Positions 17,747-25,478 of a stretch of 64,000 nucleotides of DNA are shown here, piece after piece. A program made the position numbers and the translations under genes. The first letter of the stretch is position 1; every line of letters starts with the position of its first letter. Origin of the DNA: Aquabacterium lacunae (lineage in GTDB: Bacteria > Pseudomonadota > Gammaproteobacteria > Burkholderiales > Burkholderiaceae_C); assembly GCF_004310865.1 (NCBI RefSeq), contig NZ_SIXI01000001.1:744001-808000 (forward strand). Direction: 5' to 3'. A model generated the notes under the pieces. That model had not been told where the DNA came from, did not search any database, and saw only the letters and a list, made by a program, of their open reading frames with translations.

Positions 17747-18115
17747 TCACTTGGCACCCCCGCTGGCCTTCGACACGTAGAGCGCCAGCGCCGCAATCTC
17801 TGCTTCGGTGAGCTTGTCCTTGTACGAGGGCATCTGGCCCAGCCCGTTGCGCAGCGCCTTCGCCACGCGCGCAGCGTCGGGCTTCAACTCGTCCAGCACC
17901 GGGCCGACGGCGCCCTCGGCGCCCGCGGCCTGCAAGGTGTGGCAAACGGCGCACGACGGGACGACGCCTTGCAGGAACAGCTTCTTCCCTAGCGCGAGTT
18001 GCGCGCTGTCGTCGGCCGCCAGCGCGGGTAGAACGGGCAGCGCCAGGCCGGCGACGAGCACCGACGCGACCCTCATTGCATGCAACATGAAGCGCTGCTG
18101 GATAGTGCTGCGCAT
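17747..18115 (-). CDS. sorB: Sulfite dehydrogenase cytochrome c subunit
   Basis: A 122-residue exported monohaem cytochrome c. A signal peptide ends near ALA-AD (residues 31-35), the haem motif CAVCH follows at 55-59, and MPSYKDKLTEAEIAALALYV carries the likely axial Met. It takes electrons from SorA in the periplasm. The ATG at 18115 lies two bases after the sorA stop (TGATCATG), so it is translated with sorA. Length and arrangement match SorB of SorAB sulfite dehydrogenases. Confidence 0.88.
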   Translation of the reverse strand: MRSTIQQRFMLHAMRVASVLVAGLALPVLPALAADDSAQLALGKKLFLQGVVPSCAVCHTLQAAGAEGAVGPVLDELKPDAARVAKALRNGLGQMPSYKDKLTEAEIAALALYVSKASGGAK

Positions 18116-18117
18116 GA

Positions 18118-19344
18118 TCAGGCCACCGTCACTTTCACGGCGTGGTCGGCCCAGCTCGTGTTGTTGTAGCCGCCGGCGTTTTCCATGCGCTGCTCGGGTT
18201 GCACGTTGCCTGCCGTGTCGGTGGCGCGGCTGGCCAGCGTGTGGCTGCCGGCCGGCAGCCTGGCCGGCAGCACGAACTGGCGCCAGGCATAGCGGCCGAG
18301 GTCGGGCCCGGTGAGCCGCGCGTCGCTCCAGGTCTTGCCGCCGTCCAGCGACACCTCGACGCGCTTGATGCCGTTCATCCCGCCGAAGGCCACGCCCTGC
18401 ACTTGCACCAGGCCGGCCCTCACGCCAGCTGCGTCGGGCGCGGGCGAGTTGATCCACGACTTGACCGTCATCTCTTGCACCGACGGCTGGCTCGGGTCGC
18501 CTTTGCCGCCCGGCGGCGAGATGCGGTACCCGTGCGACATGATCTTCGCGTCCGTCTCCTTGGCCGTGAAGGCCAAGCGCTTGATGTACTTGATGTTGTT
18601 CACGCCGGTGTAGCCGGGCACGATCAGGCGCAGCGGGCCGCCGTGGGCCAGCGAGATCGGCACGCCGTTCATCTCCCAGGCCAGCAGCGCGTCAGCCATC
18701 GCGGCGGCCGGCACCGAGCGCTCGACGATGATGCTCAGCGGGTCCAGGCCTTCGGGCAGCTTCTCGCCGCCGGTGCCGGTCAGGTAACCGGCGCCCGGCA
18801 CGACGCCGCCCAGCGCTTCGGCCACCACGCGCACCGGAACGCCGGTCCACATCACGCAACCCGCCGCGCCCACCTGCCAGGGTGTGCCACTGGGCTTGCT
18901 GGGGAAGTAGCCGCGACCATTGCCCGAGCACTGCAGCACCATCGCGGTGGTCTCCACGCCCATCGTCTTCAGCTCGCGCAGCGTCAGCTTGCGCGGGGCC
19001 TTCACGCCTTCGATGGCCACTTCCCACGCGTCGCGGTCGGCCACGATGGAGGCGTCGGGCGCCGGCAGGTTGTTGCGGATGTAGAGCTGCTCGGCCGGCG
19101 TGATGACGCCACTGCCGAAGGCCGCGCGCTTGGTCTCGATGGTGGTGCTGCTGTGCACGATGACGCTGGCCGGGTCTTTCCAGTTCACGTAGGCGGGCAG
19201 CGGCTTGGGCGTGGCGCTGGCCACTGGGGTTTCGCCAGCCGCGGCGGCACCGCGCGTGAAAGTGGCCAGGCCGGCCGCGGCCAGGGCGCTGGCGCTGCCG
19301 GCCAGCATCTGGCGCCGCGGCAGCGAGTTCAAGGTCTTGTTCAT
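18118..19344 (-). CDS. sorA: Sulfite dehydrogenase molybdopterin subunit (sulfite oxidase family)
   Basis: A 408-residue protein from the ATG at 19344 (MNKTLNSLPRRQMLAGSAS), with a Tat-type signal. The molybdopterin domain contains VLQCSGNGRGYF, in which the Cys is the expected molybdenum ligand, and later AHGGPLRLIVPGYTG. The C-terminal Mo-co dimerisation domain has VEVSLDGGKTW. It oxidises sulfite to sulfate in the periplasm and passes electrons to SorB. Its start overlaps the stop of the anti-sigma-like gene by 4 bases, so sigma factor, anti-sigma, sorA and sorB form one transcription unit. Confidence 0.9.
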   Translation of the reverse strand: MNKTLNSLPRRQMLAGSASALAAAGLATFTRGAAAAGETPVASATPKPLPAYVNWKDPASVIVHSSTTIETKRAAFGSGVITPAEQLYIRNNLPAPDASIVADRDAWEVAIEGVKAPRKLTLRELKTMGVETTAMVLQCSGNGRGYFPSKPSGTPWQVGAAGCVMWTGVPVRVVAEALGGVVPGAGYLTGTGGEKLPEGLDPLSIIVERSVPAAAMADALLAWEMNGVPISLAHGGPLRLIVPGYTGVNNIKYIKRLAFTAKETDAKIMSHGYRISPPGGKGDPSQPSVQEMTVKSWINSPAPDAAGVRAGLVQVQGVAFGGMNGIKRVEVSLDGGKTWSDARLTGPDLGRYAWRQFVLPARLPAGSHTLASRATDTAGNVQPEQRMENAGGYNNTSWADHAVKVTVA

Positions 19345-19973
19345 CGGGTCTCCTTGGGGGTCGGTGTGGAATTCGGTGGGGACATGTCGGTGGCTGGACC
19401 GAACTGGCTTTGCGCCACGGCCAGGGCCTGCTTCTTCTGCGCCACCAGCACCAGCGGCTTGCCGTCGCGCGAGGTGATGACTTTCCAGTGCACGTTGCCC
19501 CACCAGCCGCTGCCCTCCGTCAGCGCCACCGCCTTGTCGAAGGCGAACACGGTGACCATGCCGCCCTTCTCGAAGAAGGTGGTGAGGTGGTAGACGAGGT
19601 GGCCGTCGATGTCGCAAGGCCGCATCAGCTGCGGGAAGCCGGGCACAACCTGTTGGCCGGCCAGCCCCAGGTGCTGCAGCAAGGGCGCGCTGGCCATGAA
19701 GGTGCCGCGCAGCGTGCGCTCGAAGTATTCGTGTTCGATGGCGCCGCGCACGAGTTCTGGCGGGCGCATGGCCAGCACGGCGCCGGTGCCGCTGCCTGCC
19801 AGCAGCAGGCCCAGCACGGCGCGCTGGAAGCTGCGCCGCGCCATTAGCGGCTGCGCCTTGCGGTACAAGTGCGGCGGGGCGTCGATGGGCTCGAAGGCCA
19901 GCGCCAGTTCGGCGCGCGTGCGCAAGTCGAACGCGCTGTCGGGCAACTCGGGCGGCCGGAGTTCGCGCTTCAT
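19341..19973 (-). CDS. Probable anti-sigma factor, membrane-anchored
   Basis: A 210-residue protein with a cytoplasmic N-terminal ~50 residues, one membrane helix (AVLGLLLAGSGTGAVLAM, about 52-69) and a periplasmic C-terminal domain (VYHLTTFFEKGGMVTVFAFDKAVAL). This topology and its position directly after an ECF sigma gene, with ATGA overlap at 19970-19973, indicate an anti-sigma factor. No His-Cys zinc motif is seen. Its own stop overlaps the sorA start, so it is co-translated with sulfite dehydrogenase, which would suit sensing of sulfite or of envelope redox state. Confidence 0.65.
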   Translation of the reverse strand: MKRELRPPELPDSAFDLRTRAELALAFEPIDAPPHLYRKAQPLMARRSFQRAVLGLLLAGSGTGAVLAMRPPELVRGAIEHEYFERTLRGTFMASAPLLQHLGLAGQQVVPGFPQLMRPCDIDGHLVYHLTTFFEKGGMVTVFAFDKAVALTEGSGWWGNVHWKVITSRDGKPLVLVAQKKQALAVAQSQFGPATDMSPPNSTPTPKETR

Positions 19974-20503
19974 GACGGGGTCTTCCGCAAGGGCGTGACC
20001 TGGGCGCCGCCGGGTGCCCGCACTGGCACGCCCATCACCTGCTTCAGCGCGTCGCGCGCGCGAGCCAGGCGCGACAGCACGGTGCCGGGCGCAATCTCCA
20101 GCGCCTCGGCCATCTGCGCGGTGGGCATGTCGTCGAAATAGAACAGCACCAGCACCTCGCGGTGGATGGGCGCCAGCCGCGCGAGCGCCTTGACCACGTC
20201 CAGCTTGTCGTCCAGCCCGGCGTCGGGGGCGGCCTGCTCGGGCTGCTCGTCGTCGTCCAGCGACTGCATGCCCGGCGCGGCCTGGCGGAAGGCGGCGCGC
20301 CGCATGATCTGGAACAGCCAGGCCCGCGCCAAGGCCGCATCGCGCAACTGCTCGCGGTGCTTCCAGGCGTTGGCAAAACAGTCCTGCACCACGTCTTCGG
20401 CGATGTCACGCGAGCCCGTCAGCGCCCAGGCGCTGCGCAGCAGGAAGCGGTAATGGTCCCGCACCCATTGGTTGTAGCGGGACTCGGCAGACTGGAACAG
20501 CAT
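19970..20503 (-). CDS. ECF RNA polymerase sigma factor
   Basis: A 177-residue ECF sigma factor from the ATG at 20503; a TTG three codons earlier is possible. Region 2 is SRYNQWVRDHYRFLLRSAWALTGSRDIAEDVVQDCFANAW, with the typical DAED-like stretch. Region 4 is LAPIHREVLVLFYFDDMPTAQMAEAL...GTVLSRLARARDAL. It is the first gene of the sigma-antisigma-sorAB operon. A GGAAT-N17-GCTC motif lies just upstream, but so close that a transcript from it would be almost leaderless. Confidence 0.9.
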   Translation of the reverse strand: MLFQSAESRYNQWVRDHYRFLLRSAWALTGSRDIAEDVVQDCFANAWKHREQLRDAALARAWLFQIMRRAAFRQAAPGMQSLDDDEQPEQAAPDAGLDDKLDVVKALARLAPIHREVLVLFYFDDMPTAQMAEALEIAPGTVLSRLARARDALKQVMGVPVRAPGGAQVTPLRKTPS

Positions 20504-20512
20504 GGTGATCAA

Positions 20513-20538
20513 GAGCGGACAGCGCTGCGGTTCATTCC
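20513..20538 (-). promoter_or_regulatory. Candidate ECF-type promoter before the sorAB operon sigma gene
   Basis: Minus-strand GGAATGAACC (20538 downward) followed after 17 bases by GCTC (20516-20513). The same arrangement occurs before three other transcription units between 20 and 28 kb. The distance to the ATG at 20503 is very short, which weakens this copy. Confidence 0.4.
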
Positions 20539-20573
20539 ATCGCCATCGTCAGTGCTTACCCTCAGGCTGGGCA

Positions 20574-20936
20574 TCACGGCCCGCGCGTGCCACCCAGCGA
20601 TGGAAATTCGGCTGCCGAACCCGCGCTAGAGCGCTGCTGCAAGGCCGCCAGCCGCCGCGTCATGCTCTCGATCTCGATGGTCTGGCCGGCGATGATCTCC
20701 TCCGCCAGTTGCCGCGTGGCCGGGTCGCGGCCGTGCTGCAGCACCAGCCGCGCCATGTCGACGGCGCCGGCGTGGTGCGGAATCATCATCGCCAGGAAGT
20801 CGATGTCGGCCTGGCCCACGAAGCCCGGGCCGTGCATGTCTTGCATCATGCGGGCCATCGAAGCGTCCATCTCGCGCTCGAAGGCACTGACTCCATGTTG
20901 GGCGTGTCCGCCCCTCATGCCCTTCATGCCCTTCAT
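20574..20936 (-). CDS. DUF305 family protein
   Basis: A 120-residue protein from the ATG at 20936, which overlaps the stop of the upstream beta-propeller gene as ATGA. It has the DUF305 signature FLAMMIPHHAGAVDMARLVLQHG, a His- and Met-rich helical ferritin-like fold often linked to metal handling or copper resistance. The start (MKGMKGMRGGHAQHG) is Met/His rich and there is no signal peptide in this frame, which is unusual because many homologues are exported. A longer frame exists upstream but runs antiparallel inside the beta-propeller gene. Confidence 0.75.
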   Translation of the reverse strand: MKGMKGMRGGHAQHGVSAFEREMDASMARMMQDMHGPGFVGQADIDFLAMMIPHHAGAVDMARLVLQHGRDPATRQLAEEIIAGQTIEIESMTRRLAALQQRSSAGSAAEFPSLGGTRGP

Positions 20937-22318
20937 GCAGTCTGCCCCTTGGCACCCACGCGCACGTAGACCAGGTTGATGCTCTTCTTGTTGCGCAGCG
21001 CTCCGGAAGGCAGGGTCAGGTTGCCCAGCGGAATCTGCGCGATGAAGACCGGCTTCAGCGGGTCGCTGACGTCGAAGGCGCTGCACACCGTCTGGCCGGC
21101 GTTGGGCGTGCCGGGCAGTTCGTCCTGCTCGTGCGCCACGTAGAGCAGCGTGTTCTCGGGGTTGGTCCACAGCCCGTGCGATTCGCGGCCGTGGCTGAAG
21201 AAGGTGCCGACCACCTTGCGCTGGCCGCTGGCTGCGCTGCGGTCGATGATGGCGATGGGGCTGGAGGCGACGCCGCCGGGGCCCCCGTCGTCGATGCGCG
21301 CCAGGCTGGCATAGACCACGCTGCCGCGCGCGTTGCTGACGAACTCGACGTGGTTGGGCCGCGCGCCCATGCCCAGCGGCACGCTGTCAATGAGGTCGAA
21401 ACCGCCCCGCGTCGAGCGAGAAGACAGCGCATCGGCCAGCTTGTGCGAGAACCACACCTCGGCGCCGTCGGGCGTGGTCTTCATGAAGGGCGTGAAGCCG
21501 GGCTTGTCCTGCGCACTGATGTCCAGTGTCGTCACGCGCTGCGGCTGGCTGTGGCCATCGGCGCCCGGGTTGACACGGAACACGTCGACCTGCGACACCT
21601 TCTGGCTGGCCACGAAGGCCAGCGTGCCTTCGCGGTTGAACCATACCTGGGCCGGGCCGTTGATCGTCGGCAGGAACTGGCGGATGGCCGTCGAACCTGT
21701 GTTGTCGGTGCCCTTCAACTGACGCAGGGCGAGTTCGACGTTGACGATGGCGATGCGGTCTTCCCCGCGCAGCGTCACCCAAAGCTCCTTGCCGTTGCGC
21801 GTGAAGGTGGGCTCGTGCGGTTCGCGGCCCAGCAGCAGCCCGCTGCTCAGGCGTTCGGGGTTGGTCGTCATGCCAGCGGCCGGGTTGGGCGTGTTGCCGA
21901 TGACGCGGCGCTGCTCGGCGTCGACGAGGTAGATGTTGCTCGAGCCGCGCCCGCTGGTGGCCAGCAGCCGGCCGTCGGGCGACGGCACCGCGCCGTGGGC
22001 GTCGATGCAGCCGTGGTACAGCGGCTTGTGGATCATCGCCGCGTGCGTCGGCGCCACGCCGGCGGTGACATAGCGGAAGGGCGGCCGCGGGTCTTCGTCG
22101 AAGCTGGTCAGGTTGATGGTGCTCTCGACGGTGTTGGTCCTGGGGTCGATCACGACCAGCGTGTTGGAGTCTTCGTTGGTGATGAAGACGCGGTCGCGCG
22201 GGTCGATGCCGGTGGCGGCGGCGGCGCTGGACGGCGCCTGGGCTTGCGCTGCGGGCAGCGCGCTGGCGGCTGCGGCGGCCAGCGAGTATTTGAGGATGTC
22301 GCGACGTTGTGTGCTCAT
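20933..22318 (-). CDS. Exported YVTN-type beta-propeller protein
   Basis: A 461-residue protein with a Tat-like signal (QRRDILKYSLAAAAASALPAAQA). It is followed by repeated beta-propeller blades such as FITNEDSNTLVVIDPRTNTVE, LLATSGRGSSNIYLVDAEQR and AFVASQKVSQVDVFRV. Such periplasmic propellers act as scaffolds or unknown enzymes. It is co-translated with the DUF305 gene. A GGAAT-N17-GCTC motif about 100 bases upstream may be its promoter. The exact role is unknown. Confidence 0.8.
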   Translation of the reverse strand: MSTQRRDILKYSLAAAAASALPAAQAQAPSSAAAATGIDPRDRVFITNEDSNTLVVIDPRTNTVESTINLTSFDEDPRPPFRYVTAGVAPTHAAMIHKPLYHGCIDAHGAVPSPDGRLLATSGRGSSNIYLVDAEQRRVIGNTPNPAAGMTTNPERLSSGLLLGREPHEPTFTRNGKELWVTLRGEDRIAIVNVELALRQLKGTDNTGSTAIRQFLPTINGPAQVWFNREGTLAFVASQKVSQVDVFRVNPGADGHSQPQRVTTLDISAQDKPGFTPFMKTTPDGAEVWFSHKLADALSSRSTRGGFDLIDSVPLGMGARPNHVEFVSNARGSVVYASLARIDDGGPGGVASSPIAIIDRSAASGQRKVVGTFFSHGRESHGLWTNPENTLLYVAHEQDELPGTPNAGQTVCSAFDVSDPLKPVFIAQIPLGNLTLPSGALRNKKSINLVYVRVGAKGQTA

Positions 22319-22419
22319 GGGTGCTTTCTGTGTTCAGTGCAAAGGTGGACGGCAGTGTGTGACGCGTGACCTCGCACCCAACGACGGGCGGCGGCGGTGC
22401 GTCAGGCGCTCGCAGCCAA

Positions 22420-22445
22420 GAGCGCACTGCAGGGCGTTTCATTCC
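22420..22445 (-). promoter_or_regulatory. Candidate ECF-type promoter before the beta-propeller/DUF305 pair
   Basis: Minus-strand GGAATGAAAC starting at 22445, then GCTC at 22423-22420 after a 17-base spacer. The predicted transcript start leaves a leader of about 95 bases. It matches the motif before the other three units in this block. Confidence 0.5.
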
Positions 22446-22488
22446 ATGGCGGTGCAAACCACCTGCGCCGCGGGACTTGCTGTTGCCT

Positions 22489-23415
22489 TTAGCGCGGGGT
22501 GCCCAGCTGTTGGTAGACCTCGGTCGACACCCGCGCCAGCACGCTGCGGTCGACGTCTGACGACAAGGCGTAGCCGAAGGGTCCGTCGACCCAATAGAAC
22601 ACGTTGACGGCGCCTTCCTGCGCGAAGCGGAAGGCGGTGTCAGCGTTCTTCGCACCCGGTTTCGCATCCGGTTTCGCGGCCCCGCCCGAGCCCGCGGCGC
22701 TGCCCACGTCAGCGACGTCATTGGACACGTACAGCGTCAGCTTGCTGCCCTGCTCGTTGCGGTACATGAACTGAGCCACCGGCCCCTGGCCACCTGGCAG
22801 CAGGCGCCCGCCTTCCAGCGTGTAGCCCTGCGCCTGCAGGTGCGGCGGTTTCATCGGCGCGCCCATGCGCTTGGACAGCCAGGCCACGAGCTGGTCTTCG
22901 TGCGCGGCGTCCACTTCCACGGGCCGGCGCACATCGGGGCTGTAGACCGCATGCGCCACGGCGGCGCGCTGCGCGAAGCCACCCGCAGACACCAAAGTCA
23001 AACCACCTGGGGCCGGTTGCACAGCCGCCATGCGGGCTGCATCGTCACCGGCTGTTCCAGGTCCGACGCCGCGCAGCCCCCAGCCCGTGGCGCCGCTGAT
23101 GACGGCGATAGCCAGCCCGGCGGCCAAGCGCTGCAGGTACCAAGGCGTCGGCGATACGGCGCGCGGGCGCGCCGACTTCAGCAGGCGTTGCGGCGGCTGC
23201 TCGTCCAGCACGGGGTCGAACAGGGCGTGCAGCTCGCGCTTCTGCGCACGGTAGGCCTCGACGCGCTGCGCATCGTCGGGGCGCGCGGCCAGGTAGGCGG
23301 CGATCTCGGCCTCACGCTCTGCGGGCAGACGGCCATCGACAAACGCATGCAGCTCGGCCTCGGTGACCGGGGGGGTGGGCGGGAGGGTGGGCGGCGATGG
23401 GCGATCGGTACTCAT
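22489..23415 (-). CDS. Anti-sigma factor (RsiW-like, membrane-anchored)
   Basis: A 308-residue protein. The N-terminal part after a Pro-rich start (EAELHAFVDGRLPAEREAEIAAYLA) is the typical anti-sigma helical domain, but without the HxxxCxxC zinc site. A membrane segment (LAAGLAIAVISGATGWGL, about 132-149) follows, then a periplasmic domain ending in FYWVDGPFGYALSSDVDR. It directly follows an ECF sigma gene (19 bases between them), so it should hold that sigma factor at the membrane. Similar proteins are common beside ECF sigma factors in proteobacteria. Confidence 0.82.
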   Translation of the reverse strand: MSTDRPSPPTLPPTPPVTEAELHAFVDGRLPAEREAEIAAYLAARPDDAQRVEAYRAQKRELHALFDPVLDEQPPQRLLKSARPRAVSPTPWYLQRLAAGLAIAVISGATGWGLRGVGPGTAGDDAARMAAVQPAPGGLTLVSAGGFAQRAAVAHAVYSPDVRRPVEVDAAHEDQLVAWLSKRMGAPMKPPHLQAQGYTLEGGRLLPGGQGPVAQFMYRNEQGSKLTLYVSNDVADVGSAAGSGGAAKPDAKPGAKNADTAFRFAQEGAVNVFYWVDGPFGYALSSDVDRSVLARVSTEVYQQLGTPR

Positions 23416-23434
23416 AGGGTGCTTCGCAATGCAT

Positions 23435-23938
23435 TCATTTGACGACCTTCAGCCGCACGGGCTCGGCACGGCCTTCCATCAGGCCGCGCAGACGCTCGCG
23501 GCCGCGCGACAAGCGCGACATCACCGTGCCGATGGGAATGCCCAGGGCCTGCGCCACGTCGGCGTAGGCCATGTCTTCCAGCGCCACCAGCAGCAGCACT
23601 TCCTTCTGCTCGACGGGCAGCAGGTCCAGCGCGGCCTGCAGGTCCAGCACCGCCAGCCTGTCACCTTGCGTCGGCGCCACCGGCACCTCGGGGGTGTCGT
23701 CGTCCATGGTCACGGTGTGCAGCCTGGGCCGGCGCACGCCATCGGCGTGCAGGTTGTGCATGATGCTGAAGAGCCAGGCGCGCATATCGGCCACGCCGCC
23801 CCACAGGCCCGACTTGGCCCAGGCCCGCTCCAGCGTGTCCTGCACCAGGTCGTCGGCATCTTCATGGTTGTTCACCAGCGCCCGGGAATAGCGGCGCAGG
23901 CGCGGCACCCAGCTCAGCAGGTTGGAGTCGTCTTGCAT
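23435..23938 (-). CDS. ECF RNA polymerase sigma factor
   Basis: A 167-residue ECF sigma factor. Region 2 is RRYSRALVNNHEDADDLVQDTLERAW and region 4 is LLPVEQKEVLLLVALEDMAYADVAQALGIPIGTVMSRLSRGRERL. It is the second sigma/anti-sigma pair in this block, which suggests a stress or metal response with secreted proteins as targets. The start is the ATG at 23938, about 45 bases after the end of the upstream secreted-repeat gene. Intact. Confidence 0.92.
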   Translation of the reverse strand: MQDDSNLLSWVPRLRRYSRALVNNHEDADDLVQDTLERAWAKSGLWGGVADMRAWLFSIMHNLHADGVRRPRLHTVTMDDDTPEVPVAPTQGDRLAVLDLQAALDLLPVEQKEVLLLVALEDMAYADVAQALGIPIGTVMSRLSRGRERLRGLMEGRAEPVRLKVVK

Positions 23939-23984
23939 CGGCGGCTCGCGGCGTGCGGGGCTGGGTGTGGATCGTCGACAGAGG

Positions 23985-24374
23985 TCATTCCTTGATTATG
24001 TGCCAGACGTCTTTGAAGTTGTCGCCAGCGCGGTCGCCGGGCTTCTGGTCGGCCTGGTAGGTGTAGACCGGCTTGCCCTTGTAGGCCCACTGGCGCGAGC
24101 CGTCGTCGCGAACGACGATCGTGTACGAACCGGCGGGCTGGTCGCTGGCGGCGGCCATCGCGGGCGGCCACAGCGTCGCGCAGGGGCCGTTGCAGGCGCT
24201 CTTGCCACTGCTGGCCATGTCCTTATCGAAGGTGTAGAGCGTCATGCCCTTGGCGTCGACGAGCACGCCGTTGGCGAGCTTGGCCGGCACGTCGGCCGCC
24301 ATGGCGCTCGTCGGCGGCGCCGCGAAGGAAGCCGTGGCGATGAGCATCGCGGCCAAGGTGGGGAGATGTTTCAT
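23985..24374 (-). CDS. Exported COG4315-type secreted repeat protein
   Basis: A 129-residue protein with a signal peptide (MKHLPTLAAMLIATASFAAPPTSAMA). Two copies of the secreted-repeat motif follow: LVDAKGMTLYTFDKD with CNGPCATLWPP, and WAYKGKPVYTYQADQKPGD. Homologues are small periplasmic proteins of unknown function, often encoded beside ECF sigma/anti-sigma pairs. That context recurs here, with the sigma gene downstream on the same strand. Confidence 0.85.
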   Translation of the reverse strand: MKHLPTLAAMLIATASFAAPPTSAMAADVPAKLANGVLVDAKGMTLYTFDKDMASSGKSACNGPCATLWPPAMAAASDQPAGSYTIVVRDDGSRQWAYKGKPVYTYQADQKPGDRAGDNFKDVWHIIKE

Positions 24375-24416
24375 GGGGGCGTCCTGGGTAGAGTGCTGAT
24401 GGGCTGAGCGGGTGGC

Positions 24417-24848
24417 TCAGTAAGCCGCAGCCACTGCCAGCTTGGGGTCGATCTGCCAGGTTTCGCTGACGATCTTGCCTTCGCGGTAGGTCAGCACGTA
24501 ACGCACCTTGATGGGCATCTTGCCTTCGAAGACGACGTTGGCCGAGACGGTGGCGCCCTTGGGGTTGGCCGACTCTTCGATTGAGCCGATGGTGAGTTTC
24601 AGCGGGCCGACGGCCTTGCCGAACTTTTCCCAGGTGCCGCGGATGGCGTCGGTGGTGGCGTAGGTGCCGTCCAGCGGGCCGCCGACCCAGTTCAGCTGGG
24701 CCTGGTCGGCGTAGCCGCGCATCACGATCTGCGTGTCGCCCGAAGCGATGGCCTGGAAGTGCGTGCGGGCGTCGTCGGAAGGGGCGGCGAAGGCGCTGCC
24801 GGCGGCAAGGGTCAGGGCGGTAGCGGCGAAGGTGAATGTCTTGAACAT
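24417..24848 (-). CDS. Exported NTF2/SnoaL-like protein
   Basis: A 143-residue protein from the ATG at 24848, with GGAG ahead of it. It has a signal peptide (MFKTFTFAATALTLAAGSAFA) and an NTF2-like domain (ARTHFQAIASGDTQIVMRGY...LNWVGGPLDGTYATTDAIRGTWEKF). It would be periplasmic and may bind a small ligand. It lies upstream of the COG4315 gene, and a GGAAT-N17-CGTC promoter motif stands about 80 bases before it. Confidence 0.8.
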   Translation of the reverse strand: MFKTFTFAATALTLAAGSAFAAPSDDARTHFQAIASGDTQIVMRGYADQAQLNWVGGPLDGTYATTDAIRGTWEKFGKAVGPLKLTIGSIEESANPKGATVSANVVFEGKMPIKVRYVLTYREGKIVSETWQIDPKLAVAAAY

Positions 24849-24930
24849 GGAGGGCTCCGTTGAAGGCTTGATGTGAAGTGAGGGTGGTCGGTGGTGGATG
24901 AAGGGTCCATGAGGTCCCGACACAAGGGCA

Positions 24931-24956
24931 GACGGCGCCGGCAGGCGGTCTATTCC
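24931..24956 (-). promoter_or_regulatory. Candidate ECF-type promoter before the NTF2-like gene
   Basis: Minus-strand GGAATAGACC from 24956, then CGTC at 24934-24931 after 17 bases. Predicted leader is about 75 bases. This copy and the one at 27627-27652 share the CGTC form of the -10 element. Confidence 0.55.
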
Positions 24957-25028
24957 GGCCCACGCAAAAACTTTTTCTGTCACGCCATCGGCAGTTGACC
25001 CGCCCGACACGCTCCACCAATTGCTCCG

Positions 25029-25478
25029 ATGAAGCGAACCCTGACCTTCCTGCTGCTGGCCAGCTTGTTCACCGCCGCGACCGGTGCGCTGGCGCAAGGC
25101 ATCACCGACCCCATTGGCAACCTACTGCCCACGTACATCGGTCCGCAGAACGGCGACGTGGATGTGGCGAGCGCGTTCGCCGGCTACGACCCGGCCAGCG
25201 ACACCTTCAGCTTCTCGGGCACCTTTGCCGACGCCCTCGGCACCACGGAGGGCGCCTTCTACTTGCGGGGCCTGGACCGCGGTGTCGGCACCGAAGGTTT
25301 CGTGAGCGGCAGCCCATCGGTCGGCCAGCGCATGAAGTTCGACGCCGCCGTGTTCCTGCGGCCCGACGGCATGGCTCGCGTGATCACCTTCGTGGGGTCG
25401 GTGGGCACGGGCGTCGAACTGGGGGCCGGTACCGGCACTATCGCCGGCGGCTGCGCGCCTCAGGGCGCCAGCCGCTGA
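25029..25478 (+). CDS. Small exported protein of unknown function
   Basis: A 149-residue protein with a clear signal peptide (MKRTLTFLLLASLFTAATGALA). The mature part is glycine- and alanine-rich, predicted beta (FSFSGTFADALGTTEGAFYLRGLD), with no recognised family. It is the only plus-strand gene in a run of minus-strand genes and is divergent from the NTF2-like gene. Its 3' end overlaps the 3' end of the MBL gene by 19 bases. It may be shortened at the C-terminus, as it stops abruptly after GCAPQGASR. Confidence 0.6.
   Translation: MKRTLTFLLLASLFTAATGALAQGITDPIGNLLPTYIGPQNGDVDVASAFAGYDPASDTFSFSGTFADALGTTEGAFYLRGLDRGVGTEGFVSGSPSVGQRMKFDAAVFLRPDGMARVITFVGSVGTGVELGAGTGTIAGGCAPQGASR

Noticed and set aside
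18142..19593. Plus-strand frame of 483 codons
   Set aside because: Antisense to sorA, which has clear molybdopterin motifs.
23985..23995. GGAATGACC on the minus strand before the second sigma gene
   Set aside because: It is the end of the COG4315 coding sequence and no CGTC or GCTC follows at the 17-base spacing seen in the other four.
25029..25478. Shadow of the MBL gene
   Set aside because: It overlaps that gene by only 19 bases and has its own signal peptide, so it is kept as a gene.
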